A DNA stretch of 64,000 nucleotides, taken from positions 2,666,001 through 2,730,000 of the forward strand of contig NZ_CP128361.1 of the NCBI RefSeq assembly GCF_030345075.1. Reading direction: 5' to 3'. This document shows positions 7,076-16,815 of the stretch, in pieces. The stretch comes from Solwaraspora sp. WMMA2065 (GTDB lineage: Bacteria > Actinomycetota > Actinomycetes > Mycobacteriales > Micromonosporaceae). Made by a program: the position numbers and the translations under genes. The stretch's first letter is position 1. Each line of letters begins with the position of its first letter. Below the pieces are notes generated by a model. That model did not search any database and was not told the origin of the DNA. It saw only the letters and a program-made list of their open reading frames with translations.

Positions 7076-10000
7076 TCGACCACCGCCCCGGCCTCCAACG
7101 TGAACAGCTCCCGCAGCTGCGCGGTGGACAGCTCGGTCAGCCACTGCTCACCGCTGCCGACGACGGTCGCGGCGAGGCCACGCTTGTCCGTCACCATCGC
7201 CGCGATCTTCTCCTCCACGGTGCCGGCGCAGACGAACTTACGGACCTGCACCGCCCGCCGCTGCCCGATCCGGAACGCCCGGTCGGTGGCCTGGTCCTCC
7301 ACCGCCGGGTTCCACCACCGGTCCACATGCACCACGTGGTTGGCGGCGGTCAGGGTCAGCCCGGTGCCGCCGGCCTTCAACGACAGGACGAACAGCGGCG
7401 GCCCGGCCCGACCACCGCCGCCGTCGGCATGGCCGGCCTGGAACCGGGCGACCAGGTCGTCACGGTCCGCCTTGGCCAGACCGCCGTGCAGGAACAGCAC
7501 CTCCCGACCTGTGTACGCCGACAGGTACCCGCGCAGCATCGCGCCGAACTCGGCGTACTGGGTGAACAGCAGCGCCTTCTCCCCCGCCGCCAGCACCTCG
7601 TCGAGGATCCCGGTGAGCCGGGCGAGTTTGCCGGAGCGGCCGGGCAGATGCGAGCCGTCGCGCAGGAACTGCGCCGGATGGTTGCAGATCTGCTTGAGCT
7701 TGGTCATGGTGGCCAGCACCAGGCCGCGCCGCTCGACGCCGTCGCTGGACTCGATCCGCCCCATCATGTCGTCGACCACCGCCTGGTAGAGCGACGCCTG
7801 TTCGGCGGTGAGGTGGCACAGCACCTCCATCTCCAGCTTCGCCGGCAGGTCAGAGATGATCGAGGTGTCGGTCTTGAGCCGGCGCAGCACGAACGGGCCG
7901 GTGATCCGGCGCAGCCGCTGCGCGGCCTCGGCGTCGCCGTGGCGTTCCACCGGTTCGGCGTACCGGCGGCGGAACGTGGCCGCGCCGCCGAGCAGGCCCG
8001 GATTAGCGAACTCCATGATCGACCACAGGTCGGCGAGGCGGTTCTCCACCGGTGTACCGGTGATCGCGACCCGGTGCCGGGCGGGCAGTGACCGGATCGC
8101 GACGGCCTGGCGGGTCGCCGCGTTCTTGATCGCCTGGGCCTCGTCGACCATGATCCGGTGCCAGCCGACCCCGGCCAGGTCAACGGCGTCCCGGGCGGCC
8201 ACCGCGTAGGTGGTGACCACCAGCCGGGCGCCGGTCACCGCAGCGACGAACTCCGGGCCGCGGGGCCGGTCGGTGCCGTGGTGCATGTGCACCGGCAGTT
8301 CCGGCACGAACCGGGCCGCCTCCCGCTGCCAGTTGCCGACCAGCGACATCGGACAGACCAGCAGCGTCGGACCGGCGTCGGGTGCGTCGGCGGCGAGCAG
8401 GGCGAGCAGCTGTACGGTCTTGCCGAGTCCCATGTCGTCGGCGAGCACCCCGCCGAGTCCCAGCGAATCCAGGAACCGCAGCCAGGCCAGCCCCCGCTGC
8501 TGGTACGGACGCAGCCGCCCCCGGAAACCGGCCGGCTCGGCCACCGGGGTGAGCCGGCGCTCCACCTCACCGCTGAGCAGGTCACCGAGCGCCCCGGTGG
8601 CGTCGATGCCCAGCACCGGCAGCCCCACGCCGCCGTCGTCGTCGCCGAGGGCGACCCGCAGCAGGTCCATGACGGTCAGCGCACCACCGGAGCGGAGCAG
8701 CGCCAACCCGGCAGCGATCCGCTTCGGGTCGACCTCCACCCATTCGCCGCGCACCCGCACCAGCGGTGTCTTGGCCCGGGCCAGATCGCGCAGCTCCTGC
8801 TCGGTCAGCGGCTGATCACCGAGGGCCACCTCCCACTCGTAGTCCACCAGGTCGGGCAGGCCGAACCGGCGGTCGACGGCGACAGTGCCCGGCGCGGTCG
8901 GGGTTCCCGCCCGCAGCCGGGCACCGAGCCGGGCCGCCGGCCGCTGCCACCAGGAGGGCAGCAGCACGCCGAACCCGGCGGCGTGCAGGGTCGGTGCCCC
9001 GTCACGCAGGAACCGGTGCGCACCGGTGACGTCCAGGTCGACGCCGTCGGGGGTGGCGGTACGCAGCGCGTCGTCGATCGCCGGCCAGAGCCGGCTGGCC
9101 CGACCCAGCTCGGCCAGCAGCGTCTCCTGCGGGTCGGCGGTGTGCCGGGTCAGCGGTTGGAGCTGCCGGCCGACGCGCCAGATCGCCGCCGCGTCGACCA
9201 GCAGGCTCGGCTCGGCGGTGGCCTGCAGTGCGAACTCCAGCCGCCACCCGTCAGCACCGTCGACGAGACCGGCCGACCCGTCGGCGGCCGGCTCCTCAGT
9301 GGCGGGGGCGGGTTCGCGCAGCCGGAACAGGGCCCGCACTGGACCGCCGGCCGCGTCCCGCTGCCAGTGCTCCAGCTCGGCGGCGAGGGTGTCGAGCGCC
9401 GCGACCGGGGCGGTGAAGTCCCGCCGGGGCCCGGTCAACGCGGTCAGCCAGGCGTCGCGGGCGGCCAACGGCCCGGACCGGGCCCGGCCCTCGGCCAGCC
9501 GTACGCCGTGCAGCGCGGCACGGGCGGCGGCGTCGGTCAACGCGTCGAACGCTTCGGCGACGCGCCGGTGTCCGGTGCCGGGCGCCCCGGCGGCCAGGGC
9601 CGCCGCCGGGGTGGCCAGCGTCAGCGACCGGGCCCACCGCTGGTCGGCACCGGTCAGCAGCGGCAGCCAGCAGGCGGTGGCCGACCCGGGTGCCGGGCCG
9701 GGCCGGACGGCGGGCAGCACCCGGCCCCGGGCGACCAGTTCGGCGGCGAACCCGGCGAGCAGCGCCAGGTGGCGTACCCCGGCACCGATCACCAGCCCGC
9801 CCGGCAGACCGTCGGCCGCCGCGACGCCGCCGGGCAGACCGTCGGCCGGTGCGACGTCGGCCGCCGGATCGACGTCGTGCAGGGTGCAGAGCACCGACAA
9901 CGCCTCGTCGGCGTCGAACTCCAAGGTGGACACCAGCCAGTCGGCGTGGCCGCCGTCGCGGGCCAGCCCGGTGGTCGGCGCGTCGGACTGGGTACGGACC

Positions 10001-10263
10001 AGCTCCGGTGACTCGACCGGAGCACCGGCGACGGTCGGCAGCCGGACCGCCGTACTGCCGGTGGCCGCCTTGACCGCCACCGGCCCGAGCAGTGGGCTCA
10101 GCGCGGCGACCAGGGCCTCGTGTCCGGCGGCGAACGGGTGCGGTCGGCGGCGCGGCGGTCGCCCCGGCCGCCGGGGCGGCGCCGACGGTAACGTCGAGTC
10201 CTCGGCCCAGACGGCGAGCCGACCGTCGGGGCCGAGCAGCCCCTGCACCACCAGCACAGCCAC
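7072..10263 (-). CDS. SNF2-family DEAD/DEAH-box helicase
   Basis: A 1063-residue SWI2/SNF2-type ATPase. The N-terminal about 550 residues are a variable helical region. The helicase core follows: Walker A DDMGLGKT near residue 608, DEAQ box (VDEAQAIKN) near 705, and the C-terminal RecA lobe with TQYAEFGAML, LKAGGTGLTL and the terminal arginine-finger region DRAFRIGQ near 990. It is expected to translocate on double-stranded DNA using ATP. It is upstream of, and translationally coupled to, the SWIM-finger gene. The start at 10263 (ATG) precedes a normal hydrophobic first strand. A stretch near residue 130 has the near-repeat ADGLPGG. Confidence 0.94.
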   Translation of the reverse strand: MAVLVVQGLLGPDGRLAVWAEDSTLPSAPPRRPGRPPRRRPHPFAAGHEALVAALSPLLGPVAVKAATGSTAVRLPTVAGAPVESPELVRTQSDAPTTGLARDGGHADWLVSTLEFDADEALSVLCTLHDVDPAADVAPADGLPGGVAAADGLPGGLVIGAGVRHLALLAGFAAELVARGRVLPAVRPGPAPGSATACWLPLLTGADQRWARSLTLATPAAALAAGAPGTGHRRVAEAFDALTDAAARAALHGVRLAEGRARSGPLAARDAWLTALTGPRRDFTAPVAALDTLAAELEHWQRDAAGGPVRALFRLREPAPATEEPAADGSAGLVDGADGWRLEFALQATAEPSLLVDAAAIWRVGRQLQPLTRHTADPQETLLAELGRASRLWPAIDDALRTATPDGVDLDVTGAHRFLRDGAPTLHAAGFGVLLPSWWQRPAARLGARLRAGTPTAPGTVAVDRRFGLPDLVDYEWEVALGDQPLTEQELRDLARAKTPLVRVRGEWVEVDPKRIAAGLALLRSGGALTVMDLLRVALGDDDGGVGLPVLGIDATGALGDLLSGEVERRLTPVAEPAGFRGRLRPYQQRGLAWLRFLDSLGLGGVLADDMGLGKTVQLLALLAADAPDAGPTLLVCPMSLVGNWQREAARFVPELPVHMHHGTDRPRGPEFVAAVTGARLVVTTYAVAARDAVDLAGVGWHRIMVDEAQAIKNAATRQAVAIRSLPARHRVAITGTPVENRLADLWSIMEFANPGLLGGAATFRRRYAEPVERHGDAEAAQRLRRITGPFVLRRLKTDTSIISDLPAKLEMEVLCHLTAEQASLYQAVVDDMMGRIESSDGVERRGLVLATMTKLKQICNHPAQFLRDGSHLPGRSGKLARLTGILDEVLAAGEKALLFTQYAEFGAMLRGYLSAYTGREVLFLHGGLAKADRDDLVARFQAGHADGGGGRAGPPLFVLSLKAGGTGLTLTAANHVVHVDRWWNPAVEDQATDRAFRIGQRRAVQVRKFVCAGTVEEKIAAMVTDKRGLAATVVGSGEQWLTELSTAQLRELFTLEAGAVVE

Positions 10264-10336
10264 TCCTTCGCCGTCGGCACCTGCGCCGATGGTACGGGTG
10301 GTCCGACTGGTGCGGCCGACGCCACGGCCGAGGTGG

Positions 10337-12115
10337 TCAGCCGTGCCAGGAGCGCCACAGGGCAGCGTACGCGCCGTCGGCGGCGATCAACTCGTCGTGG
10401 CTGCCCTGCTCGGTGATCCGGCCCTGGTCCAGTACCGCCACCCGGTCTGCGTCGTGGGCCGAGTTCAGCCGGTGTGCGATGGCAATGACGGTCCGCCCGG
10501 CCAGTACCGCCGCCAACGCCTGCTCGGTCCGGCGGGCGGTGGTCGGGTCCAGGGCCGCGGTCGCCTCGTCCAGGATCAGGATGTCCGGATCGGCGAGCAC
10601 CAGCCTGGCGAGCGCCACCTGCTGGGCGTACGCGGCCGGCAGGTCGAGCGCGCCGTCGCCGAGCAGGGTGTCCAGGTCGGCGGGCAGGTCGGCGTACCAG
10701 TCGGCACCGACGGTGACCAACGCGGAGCGCAACGTCTCGTCGGACGCCTCGGGGGCGGCGAACCGCAGGTTGTCGCGCAGCGTACCGATGAAGACGTGGT
10801 GTTCCTGGGTGACCAGGGCGATCCGGCGACGCCGCTGCGCCGGGTCGAGGTCGATGACCGGGCAGCCGCCGAGGAGCACCGCGCCGTCGCGGGGCACCTC
10901 GATGCCGGCGACCAGCCGGGCCAGGGTGGACTTGCCTGCCCCGGACGGGCCGACGATCGCCAGCCGCTGCCCGGCGGCCACCGTCAGGTCGATGCCGCAC
11001 AGCACGTCGACGCCGCCGCCGTAGCCGAAGGTCAGACCGGTCACCCGCACCTCACGGCCGGTCGGCGTCGCACCCCGGCCGCGCGGCTCCGGCGGCACCT
11101 GCCCGACGCCGAGCACCCGGGCGTACGACGCCAGCCCGCGCTGGGCCTGTTCGATCCACTGCAGGATGGTGTCCATCGGGTCGACGGCCTGCTGCAGGTA
11201 GAGTGCGGCCGCGACCACCGCCCCGAGGGTGACGGCGTCCCGGTGCAGCAGCAGCCCGCCGACCAGCAACGCGGCGCCGACCGGCAACGCGACGCTGGCC
11301 TCGGCCACCGGGAAGTACACCGAACGCAGGGCGAGGGTGGCCCGCCGGGCAGCCCACAGGTCGGCGATCCGCGCGCGGCCCGCGCGGATCCGTTCGTCGC
11401 CCAGCCGCAGCGCCTCCACGGTACGGGCGCCGTCGGCAGTGGTGGTCAACGTGTCGGTCAACGCGGCCATCGCCGCGCCCTCGGTCAGGTAGGCCGGCCG
11501 GGCCCGACGCAGATACCACCGGGTCACCGCCAGGATCGACGGCAGTCCGATCAGGCCGGCCAGGCCCAGCAGCGGATGCAGCCAGAACACCGCGCCGAAG
11601 AGCAGGCCCAGCTGTGCGGTGGCGATCACCACCACCGGCACCACATCGCGGACCATCGTGCCGACCGTGGCGACGTCGCTGGAGCTGCGGGTGGCGAGGT
11701 CGCCGGTGCCGGCCCGTTCCACCACCGACACCGGTAGCCCGAGGACGCGGTGCACGAAGTCCTCGCGGAGCCGGGCGACCGCCCGTTCACCGAAGCGCAG
11801 CCCGACGTACCGGGCGAAGCGGGTGAGCAGCCCTTGCAGCAGGACGAAGCCGACCAGTGCCGCCGCCAGCCGGTCGACCGCGGCCACCGACGCGCCGACG
11901 GTGACCACGTCGACGATCCGGCCGAGCAGCCACGGCCCGGCCAGACCGGCCAGGGCCGCGCCGAGGTGCAGCACCAGGATGCCGGCGACCACCCAGCGTT
12001 GCTGGCCGAGCAGGTCACCGGTCGCCCGCCGGACGGCACCCGGATCGGCCACCGGCAGTCGACCGGCCGACGGCCCGGTGGTGGCCGGCGCGCCCGCTGG
12101 CCCGGAGGCGGTCAC
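10337..12115 (-). CDS. ABC exporter half-transporter with canonical Walker A but degenerate signature
   Basis: A 592-residue type I exporter half: a transmembrane domain (about 1-330) followed by a nucleotide-binding domain. Walker A GPSGAGKST (389-397), Q-loop (TQEHHVF), Walker B ILILDEATAALD (about 507) and H-loop (IAHRLN) are all intact, but the LSGGQ signature is replaced by LPAAYAQQ (about 490). It overlaps the next half-transporter by 4 bp (ATGA). Its partner has the complementary defects, so the pair should form a heterodimer with one consensus and one degenerate ATP site, as known for TmrAB-type exporters. The substrate is unknown. Confidence 0.92.
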   Translation of the reverse strand: MTASGPAGAPATTGPSAGRLPVADPGAVRRATGDLLGQQRWVVAGILVLHLGAALAGLAGPWLLGRIVDVVTVGASVAAVDRLAAALVGFVLLQGLLTRFARYVGLRFGERAVARLREDFVHRVLGLPVSVVERAGTGDLATRSSSDVATVGTMVRDVVPVVVIATAQLGLLFGAVFWLHPLLGLAGLIGLPSILAVTRWYLRRARPAYLTEGAAMAALTDTLTTTADGARTVEALRLGDERIRAGRARIADLWAARRATLALRSVYFPVAEASVALPVGAALLVGGLLLHRDAVTLGAVVAAALYLQQAVDPMDTILQWIEQAQRGLASYARVLGVGQVPPEPRGRGATPTGREVRVTGLTFGYGGGVDVLCGIDLTVAAGQRLAIVGPSGAGKSTLARLVAGIEVPRDGAVLLGGCPVIDLDPAQRRRRIALVTQEHHVFIGTLRDNLRFAAPEASDETLRSALVTVGADWYADLPADLDTLLGDGALDLPAAYAQQVALARLVLADPDILILDEATAALDPTTARRTEQALAAVLAGRTVIAIAHRLNSAHDADRVAVLDQGRITEQGSHDELIAADGAYAALWRSWHG

Positions 12116-13896
12116 GGTTGCCCCGCCCCGGGCGACGACCCGCCGGCCGGGCCTGCGACGTCAGCCAGCTCGCCGCCCCGGGCGACCAGCGCCCGGTAGC
12201 CCGGGTCGCCGGCCAGCAGGTCGGCGTGGCTACCGGTCCCGACGACCCGACCGCCCCGCAGGTACGTCACCGTGTCGGTGGCCGCGAGCAGCAGCGGGGA
12301 CGTGGTGATCAGCACCGTGGTCCGGCCGGCCCGCGCGGTGCGCAGACGGTCGGCGACCCGCGCCTCGGTGTGTGCGTCGACCGCCGAGGTCGGCTCGATC
12401 AGGATCAGCATCTCCGGCTCCACCAGCAACGCCCGGGCCAGCCGGACCCGCTGCCGCTGACCGCCGGAGAGGGTACGGGCGCGGCTGCCGATCTGCGTCG
12501 CCAGGCCGTCCGGCAGCGACGTCACGACGTCGTCGGCGGACGCGACCCGGAGCGCCGCCCGCACCTGTCGGTCACCGGCCGCGCCCGGCTCGCCGGCCCG
12601 CGCACCCTGCAGGATCTGCCGCAGCGTGCCGGCGAACAGGTACGCGTCGTGGTCGGCGACCAGGATCCGGGCCCGCACCTCGTCGAGCGCGACCGCGCCC
12701 AGCGGCACCGCGCCCCAGGTCACGTCGGACCGGTGGAACCGGCCCAGCCGGTCGGCCAGGGCCTGCCCGTCGCCCGGGTCGTCGGCCGCCACCCCGATGA
12801 TCCGGCCGGCCGGCACGGTGAATCCGCTGTCGGGGTCGTGCAGGTCGGCCGGCTGCGGCGGAGCGGCGGAGGTGTGCCGCGCCGGCAGGTTGGTCACCGG
12901 GTCGGGGGTGAGCCGCAGCAGGGCGACGATCCGGCGGGCCGCGACCCGACCCCGGATGAACTGGTAACTGCCCTCCTGCAGGAACCAGACCGGGACGGTC
13001 AGCGCGGCCACGTACCCGTAGACGGCGACCAGCTCCCCGATGGTGATCTCGTCGGCGACCGCCATCCGGGCGGAGAGCCACACCACGGCGGCGAGGAACA
13101 GCCCGGGGACGGTGACGGTGAGCGCCTCGATCCAGCTGTTCACCGCCGCGACCCGGTAGCCGTGCCCACGCAGCCGCTGTGAGTGGGCCACGTAGCGGTC
13201 GGCGAACAGGGACCGACCGCCGACCCCGGCCAGCACCCGCAGCCCGGCGACGATGTCACCGGCACGGGCGGTGAGCTGGCCCTGTTCCCGCCGATAGGTC
13301 TGCTCGGCCCGGTCCAACCGGCGCAGCAGCGGGCCGAGCAGCGCCGCGACCACCGGCACGCCGATCAGGATGACCGCTGCGAGCACCGGCGAGACCGTCC
13401 AGAGCAGGACCGCGACCACCAGGTACGCCAGCACCGCGCCGACGCCCGGCCCGGTCAGGGTGAGCACGTGCGAGGTGTGGGTGATGTCGGTGCCGCCGAC
13501 GGTGGCCACCTCGCCGGTGGCGAGCCGGCTGGGCAGGACCGCGCCGATGCGCGCCAGCTGCCGCGACAGCACCCCGGCGGACCGGGCGGTGGCGTCCTCG
13601 CGGATGTAGGTCATCGTGCGGTGCCGAAACACACCGACCACGGAGATCAGCACCCCGGCGACCAGGACGGCACCGACCCACCACGCCAGTACGGCCCACC
13701 GGCCAGGACGCAGTCCGTCGTCGATCGCCCGGGCCACCAGGTACGGCCGACCGGCCAGGCCGACCATCCACACCGTACTGAGCAACGCGCCGCGCAGCAC
13801 CCGCCACGGTTGGCGACACACCAGCCACCACAGGTAGCGCACCGGCCCCCGGACATCGGGACTGCCCGGATCGGGGTGCGGGATCAGTGGCGGCAC
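12112..13896 (-). CDS. ABC exporter half-transporter with degenerate ATP-binding motifs
   Basis: A 594-residue partner half-transporter with a six-helix transmembrane domain and a C-terminal nucleotide-binding domain. The ABC signature LSGGQRQR (about 476) is canonical. By contrast, the Walker A position reads AADDPGDGQ with no GKS/T (about 366-378), the Walker B aspartate is replaced (LILIEPTSAVD, Ile for Asp), and the H-loop histidine is missing (TTSPLL). This half therefore contributes the signature to the catalytic site whose Walker motifs come from the downstream partner. It is the first gene of the two-gene operon. Confidence 0.92.
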   Translation of the reverse strand: MPPLIPHPDPGSPDVRGPVRYLWWLVCRQPWRVLRGALLSTVWMVGLAGRPYLVARAIDDGLRPGRWAVLAWWVGAVLVAGVLISVVGVFRHRTMTYIREDATARSAGVLSRQLARIGAVLPSRLATGEVATVGGTDITHTSHVLTLTGPGVGAVLAYLVVAVLLWTVSPVLAAVILIGVPVVAALLGPLLRRLDRAEQTYRREQGQLTARAGDIVAGLRVLAGVGGRSLFADRYVAHSQRLRGHGYRVAAVNSWIEALTVTVPGLFLAAVVWLSARMAVADEITIGELVAVYGYVAALTVPVWFLQEGSYQFIRGRVAARRIVALLRLTPDPVTNLPARHTSAAPPQPADLHDPDSGFTVPAGRIIGVAADDPGDGQALADRLGRFHRSDVTWGAVPLGAVALDEVRARILVADHDAYLFAGTLRQILQGARAGEPGAAGDRQVRAALRVASADDVVTSLPDGLATQIGSRARTLSGGQRQRVRLARALLVEPEMLILIEPTSAVDAHTEARVADRLRTARAGRTTVLITTSPLLLAATDTVTYLRGGRVVGTGSHADLLAGDPGYRALVARGGELADVAGPAGGSSPGAGQP

Positions 13897-14289
13897 CTGC
13901 CCAGGCTAAAACGTCCCAACTCACGCCGCCGACGCATTTTCCCATCGACCGGCTGTGTCGGTCACCGGGCACCGCTGAGCTGGGCCGCGCCGCGACCGGG
14001 CAGCTGGCACCGGTCGGGCAGGATCGCGGCAGTCCGACGATTCGATCATGGGGATGGGCCGACCATGGGATGGTCCTGGCTGGTGTGGCCGGTCGGGCTG
14101 CCGTGCTGATGGCCGCCGGATACTCACGGCGACGCTGCCCCGACGTCGGGCGCCCAGCGCGCCCGGCGCGTCTGCTGGTCGACGGCGAGATCCGCGATCG
14201 ACGCGGCCACGGTCAGCCGCGACGCAGCGCCCCGGCCGGTCGCCGAGGCGGAGCAGCTGCTCACCCGGGCGCAGAACCTCGCCGCCGCC
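13897..14289. other. Stretch without a confident gene
   Basis: Between the ABC exporter start and the small hypothetical gene no frame shows convincing coding. The frame of the downstream small gene stays open from 14110 and reads as plausible helical protein (AEAEQLLTRAQN) but lacks an ATG or GTG start before 14290. A remnant of a longer gene, or a leader, is possible. Confidence 0.4.
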
Positions 14290-14568
14290 GTGCTCGGCCA
14301 GCAGATCATCGACCTGCACCGCCGGTGCGCGCGGGCGCAACGAGGCGCGGCCGGCGGCAACCAAGACGCGGTCGGTGGCACCGGGGAGCGAGGTGACTTC
14401 GTCCGGCGGTACCGTCGACTCACCATGGACTACACCGACCTGCTTGCCGACATCGTCGCCGCCGACCGGGCCGACCGGCCGGACGTCGACCGGCTCACCG
14501 AGCGGCTGGAGCAGTTGATCGGACGTGGCCGCGAGCTGGCCGACTCGCTCGCCGTACCGGGGAACTGA
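14290..14568 (+). CDS. Small hypothetical helical protein upstream of acVLRF1
   Basis: Not recognised. From GTG 14290 the frame gives 92 residues; a shorter start at ATG 14425 gives 47 residues (MDYTDLLADIVAADR ... ELADSLAVPGN). The C-terminal half is amphipathic and acidic, with a predicted helix (DRLTERLEQLIGRGRELAD). It ends 4 bases before the acVLRF1 start, so it is probably in that operon. No strong ribosome-binding site is visible for either start. It may be a decayed or regulatory short gene. Confidence 0.42.
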   Translation: MLGQQIIDLHRRCARAQRGAAGGNQDAVGGTGERGDFVRRYRRLTMDYTDLLADIVAADRADRPDVDRLTERLEQLIGRGRELADSLAVPGN

Positions 14569-14572
14569 GCGG

Positions 14573-15223
14573 ATGCGCGGAGCGCGGCCGGCGGCCGGCG
14601 GCGGCCGGTGGGTGGAGATCTCCCCGGAGCGTCTGCGGGGCTGGCTGGACGGCTTCTACGGCCGGCACGACGGCGCCGCCGAGGACAGCCTGACCCTGAC
14701 CGGGGCCAGCAACGGCGACACGGCGACCCTGCACCCGCCGCCCGGCTTCGACGGGATCAACGACGTCGACGGTCTGCTCACCGCACTGATCCGGCCGCCG
14801 CGCATCGGCCTGCTGCTGGCCCGCAAGGGTGCGGTGGCGGCCGGTGTCGTCGACGGCACCGCCGTCGTCGTGTCCAAGGTGGAGCGGCACTATGTGCAGG
14901 GACGCACCGCCGCCGGCGGGCAGTCACAGCAGCGGTACGCCCGGCGGCGCGACAACCAGGCGACGGCGGCGGCCAACCGGGCCGCCGACGTCGTGGCCCG
15001 GGTGCTGCTGCCGTACGGCACCGCCGACGCCGAGGAGCCGATCGGCGCACTGGTCTGCGGCGGCGACCGGTTGATGGTCGACGCGGTCCTCGCCGACCGG
15101 CGGCTGGCACCGTTGCTGCCGCTGCGCCACCCGCACCTGCTGGACTGCCCCGAGCCACGGCTCGCCGTACTGCAGGACGCCGCAGTCGCCGCCCGCCGAG
15201 TCCGCATCCACCTGGTGCCGTAA
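14573..15223 (+). CDS. acVLRF1-family peptidyl-tRNA hydrolase
   Basis: A 216-residue protein of the actinobacterial VLRF1 (Vms1-like release factor) family. The catalytic loop carries a GGQS tripeptide-plus-Ser (AAGGQSQQRYARRR near residue 118), analogous to the GGQ loop of release factor eRF1, and the fold ends with a conserved hydrophobic strand. Homologues are assigned peptidyl-tRNA hydrolysis on stalled 60S/50S-type ribosomal subunits during ribosome rescue; that role is inferred here from family. The ATG at 14573 follows a GGGGAA motif and lies 4 bases after the preceding small gene. Confidence 0.85.
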   Translation: MRGARPAAGGGRWVEISPERLRGWLDGFYGRHDGAAEDSLTLTGASNGDTATLHPPPGFDGINDVDGLLTALIRPPRIGLLLARKGAVAAGVVDGTAVVVSKVERHYVQGRTAAGGQSQQRYARRRDNQATAAANRAADVVARVLLPYGTADAEEPIGALVCGGDRLMVDAVLADRRLAPLLPLRHPHLLDCPEPRLAVLQDAAVAARRVRIHLVP

Positions 15224-15399
15224 GCCGGACGCCGCCCGCTCGTCGCCCACAATGGCCGTTGCGCCGAACGTACCTCGCCGACCGCCACGTCGGGCGGCAA
15301 CCTGGGACATTTACCAGGGTCTACATCCATTGGTCCCGTCCGGTAACACTTTTCCACCAGGATCGGGTGACGACCCGACTACAGAAGGCGTGCCCGACG

Positions 15400-16497
15400 A
15401 TGACTGTGACGAGCCGACCGACCACCGACCCGCCGGTCGGGGAACGCGCCGACCAGACCGGCCGGACCGACTGGCACGGGTTCATCCGGCTGGCCCGGCT
15501 GCGCTTCCTGCTCTACAACCTGCTCCCGGTGGGGCTCGCGGTGGCGGTCTCGGTGCACCAGGGCTATCCGCTGCACCTCGGCTGGTACGTCCTGGCGCAA
15601 CTGTTCGCCTGGACGGTCCACCTGATGACGCACTACTGCAACGAGTACTTCGACCTCGCGGCCGACCGGGCCAACGTCTACTTCACCCCGTGGACCGGCG
15701 GCAGCCGGGCACTCGTCGACGGGCTGGTGCCACCGGTGGTGGCGTTGGGCACCGCATTCGTCCTGGCCGCCGTGGCACAGTTGATGATCGTCGCGATGCC
15801 GGACTGGCCGACCCGGTTGGCCGCCACCGCCGCCGTCGTGCTGGCCTGGTTCTACACCGCGCCGCCCGGCCGGTTCAACTACCGCGGCCTGGGTGAGGTG
15901 ACCGTCGCGGCGATCCTCAACGGGCTGTGGCCGATTGTCGCTGTGCTGCTGCAGACCGGCACCGTGCCGGTCCTGCTGCTGGTGGTCCTCGCTCCGACCG
16001 CGCTGCTGCAGACCGTACGGATGATGGTGATGAACCTCGGCGACCGCCGCTCCGACAAGCAGGTCGGCAAGCGCACGATCCCGGTCATCATCGGCTACGG
16101 CCGGGCGGTACGCGTCATCGTCACCGCCCAACCGGTCGCCTACGCCGCGCTGACCGGCTCCGCCCTCGCCGGCTGGGTACCCTGGCTGGTCTGGGCACCG
16201 ATGACGGCGACCGCGGCGATCTCCGGCTGGCTGGTGCTGCGGCTGTGCCGGGGCGACATGCGCGACCTCGACCCGCGACGGATGACCCCGGTGGTCTTCT
16301 GGGCCTCCAACCACGTCTCGCTGATCGTCGGCGCGGCGATGCTCGGCGTCCTGCTCGACGCGGCCCGCACCGGCGCCGACGGCGGCGCGCTCACCCTGCT
16401 CGGCGCGGTCCTCGCCGGATACGTGGGCCTGTTCGCCCACCGGCTGTGGCTGGTCGGGCGGACCCGCCCGACCAGCGCCCCGGCCGACCGCCGCTGA
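15400..16497 (+). CDS. UbiA-family prenyltransferase
   Basis: A 365-residue integral membrane protein with eight to nine hydrophobic helices. The first aspartate-rich motif is NEYFDLAAD (N81, D85, D89) and the second is DRRSDKQVGKRT (D215, D219); both chelate Mg-diphosphate in UbiA enzymes. It would transfer an isoprenoid chain to an aromatic acceptor, and the second motif with TIPVIIGYGRA is MenA-like. A menaquinone role is possible, but no men gene is nearby, so the acceptor is uncertain. The stop at 16495-16497 abuts the stop of the convergent eCIS operon. Confidence 0.9.
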   Translation: MTVTSRPTTDPPVGERADQTGRTDWHGFIRLARLRFLLYNLLPVGLAVAVSVHQGYPLHLGWYVLAQLFAWTVHLMTHYCNEYFDLAADRANVYFTPWTGGSRALVDGLVPPVVALGTAFVLAAVAQLMIVAMPDWPTRLAATAAVVLAWFYTAPPGRFNYRGLGEVTVAAILNGLWPIVAVLLQTGTVPVLLLVVLAPTALLQTVRMMVMNLGDRRSDKQVGKRTIPVIIGYGRAVRVIVTAQPVAYAALTGSALAGWVPWLVWAPMTATAAISGWLVLRLCRGDMRDLDPRRMTPVVFWASNHVSLIVGAAMLGVLLDAARTGADGGALTLLGAVLAGYVGLFAHRLWLVGRTRPTSAPADRR

Positions 16498-16507
16498 TCA
16501 CAGCGGC
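16490..16507. terminator. Convergent stop-codon hairpin
   Basis: A 7-bp stem (16490-16496 with 16501-16507) whose four-base loop ATCA holds bases of the stop codons of both convergent genes. It could act as a short bidirectional terminator between the prenyltransferase and the eCIS operon. Confidence 0.4.
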
Positions 16508-16815
16508 TGGGGCACCAGCCGGTCCGGCACCGCCCCCGGGGCCGTGCCGGTGCCGGCGGTGGCCGCCGGGGTGCCGACCGCGTCCGTCGCGGTGCCGGCG
16601 GCGACCGGCCCGGCCGACGGCCCGACAGCCAGCAACTCGTTGAGCACCTGGATGGCACCGGTGATCCGCAGCAGGGTCTGCTGGATGTCGGCCCGCCGGG
16701 CCTCCACCTCGGCGAGCATCTGCTGACCGGCCCGCAACTCGGCCTCCAGCTCGGCGACCCGCTGCTCCACTTGCTCCCGCATACCTGATCCGTCCCGTCG
16801 TGGGTCGTCTGTCAC
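16498..16815 (-). CDS. Small coiled-coil protein, last gene of the eCIS operon
   Basis: A 105-residue protein. Residues about 12-65 are a strongly predicted coiled coil (REQVEQRVAELEAELRAGQ), and the C-terminal 40 residues are Ala/Gly/Thr/Pro-rich and probably disordered. No family is recognised. Its ATG overlaps the stop of the fibre-like gene by 4 bp, so it is co-translated with it. It may be a chaperone or assembly factor for the fibre, or a minor baseplate component; this is inference from position only. Confidence 0.75.
   Translation of the reverse strand: MTDDPRRDGSGMREQVEQRVAELEAELRAGQQMLAEVEARRADIQQTLLRITGAIQVLNELLAVGPSAGPVAAGTATDAVGTPAATAGTGTAPGAVPDRLVPQPL

Noticed and set aside
8158-11737. 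Long plus-strand frames opposite the helicase and ABC genes
   Set aside because: Low-complexity Gly/Gln/Arg or Ser/Ala composition mirroring codon bias of the true minus-strand genes.
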